From Bacteroidota bacterium (lineage in GTDB: Bacteria > Bacteroidota > Bacteroidia > Chitinophagales > UBA2359): a DNA stretch of 7,257 nucleotides. Below are positions 7,057-7,257 of this stretch, in pieces. The DNA is taken from the NCBI GenBank assembly GCA_020629895.1, contig JAHDCM010000194.1:1-7257 (forward strand). Direction: 5' to 3'. Made by a program: the position numbers and the translations under genes. The notes under the pieces were generated by a model. It was not told where the DNA came from and did not search any database. It saw only the letters and a program-made list of their open reading frames with translations. How positions within the stretch are numbered: position 1 is the stretch's first letter; every line of letters starts with the position of its first letter.

Positions 7057-7117
7057 CCTTTTTTCACCTTGCCTGTTGATGCCTGAACACATCAACAGGC
7101 ACGAGGTGAAAAAAAGG
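7057..7117. repeat. Inverted repeat, arm 1 of the structured element
   Basis: GCCTGTTGAT (7071-7080) pairs perfectly with ATCAACAGGC (7091-7100) around the loop GCCTGAACAC. T7070 pairs with A7101, a CG bulge follows (7102-7103), and CACCT (7065-7069) pairs with AGGTG (7104-7108). The T run (7059-7064) then pairs with the A run (7109-7115), and CC (7057-7058) with GG (7116-7117). That is about 24 paired positions with two small irregularities. Confidence 0.9.
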
Positions 7118-7132
7118 TCGGGCTATTCGCTT

Positions 7133-7235
7133 GTAGTTGGCTCATAGAATGCCTGTTCAGCTTATGCCTAGCAGTGTCTTCCTTCGTCAGCCCTGCTAGG
7201 CGTAGCTTCACAAGGCATCTATTTCGCCAAGCTAC
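7133..7235. repeat. Nested inverted repeat, arm 2 of the structured element
   Basis: Four helices stack inward. GTAG (7133-7136) pairs with CTAC (7232-7235). TTGGC (7137-7141) pairs with GCCAA (7226-7230). TAG plus ATGCCT (7145-7154, one bulged A) pairs with AGGCATCTA (7213-7221). GCCTAGCAG (7166-7174) pairs perfectly with CTGCTAGGC (7193-7201), extendable by TTAT/GTAG with two wobbles. The terminal loop is 18 nt (7175-7192). The order is strictly nested, as expected of one long RNA hairpin with internal loops. Confidence 0.85.
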
Positions 7236-7257
7236 CGCTACTATCCCTCACGCGGTA

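Larger units (their letters stand above)
7049..7257 (+). repeat. Structured intergenic element, probably a dispersed Bacteroidota repeat (cut by window edge)
   Basis: In order this stretch holds GGGCGTG (7049-7055), a long hairpin (7057-7117), the core GGTCGGGCTATTCGC (7116-7130), a second nested hairpin (7133-7235) and GCTACTATCCCTCACGC (7237-7253). A 60-base sample (7141-7200) is about 52% G+C, well above the AT-rich intergenic DNA elsewhere in the window. From memory, the series GGGCGT-hairpin-GGTCGGGCTATCCGCT-hairpin-CTACAATCCCTCACGC occurs between genes in many Bacteroidota genomes with variable hairpin content. I know of no established name or function for it. I see no open reading frame of note inside. 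The right end is not seen. Alternatives are a non-coding RNA gene, a non-autonomous mobile repeat or a composite transcription terminator. Confidence 0.65.

Noticed and set aside
7049..7257. CRISPR array or tRNA-like gene at the right end
   Set aside because: There are no regularly spaced direct repeats. The nested arms do not form a cloverleaf of tRNA dimensions, and no TTCGA-type T-loop with a CCA-proximal acceptor stem is present.

Overview
The window looks like chromosomal DNA of a Bacteroidota bacterium, plausibly marine and Saprospiria- or Cytophagia-like. The evidence is a C-terminal type IX secretion (T9SS) sorting domain on the largest protein, two upstream regions with exact TAnnTTTG promoter boxes, start codons with A-rich rather than Shine-Dalgarno-rich leaders, and AT-rich intergenic DNA. 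The genus cannot be fixed from the sequence.

Layout. On the minus strand at the left edge lies an ECF-type sigma-70 factor gene (788-138). Eleven bases after it comes the first 42 codons of a second gene (126-1), whose start resembles the N-terminus of ClpP-like proteases. A gene-free stretch of about 690 bp (789-1480) separates this divergent pair from the plus-strand genes and carries at least two plus-strand promoter candidates. A cell-wall hydrolase follows (1481-2977), with a GH73-type glucosaminidase domain, long Lys/Thr/Ser linkers and a C-terminal LysM domain. It is closed by a strong intrinsic terminator (3001-3040). Next come a small, unrecognised membrane protein of 83 residues (3166-3417) and, 40 bp later, a 1160-residue secreted protein (3458-6940).

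The 1160-residue protein is the main gene. Its first ~100 residues and residues ~608-835 together match the two halves of peptide-N-glycosidase F (PNGase F). About 500 residues, including a LamG/concanavalin-like domain, are inserted within the first beta-domain. Two of the three PNGase F active-site acids appear to be kept. It ends in extra beta-domains and a T9SS type A sorting domain, so it should be exported and anchored or released at the cell surface. With the wall hydrolase, the right part of the window has an envelope or extracellular glycan theme, although nothing ties the two genes into one operon.

The right end (7049-7257 and beyond) is gene-free, richer in G+C than its surroundings, and highly structured. 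It has two long nested hairpins separated by the core GGTCGGGCTATTCGC and followed by GCTACTATCCCTCACGC. This matches, from memory, a dispersed intergenic repeat seen in many Bacteroidota genomes. An exact Bacteroidota -7 box sits directly before it, so that the predicted transcript would begin at the base of the first hairpin. The first hairpin's loop is complementary over 7 nt to an internal loop of the second. A transcribed, folded RNA or mobile repeat is the most interesting unexplained object here.
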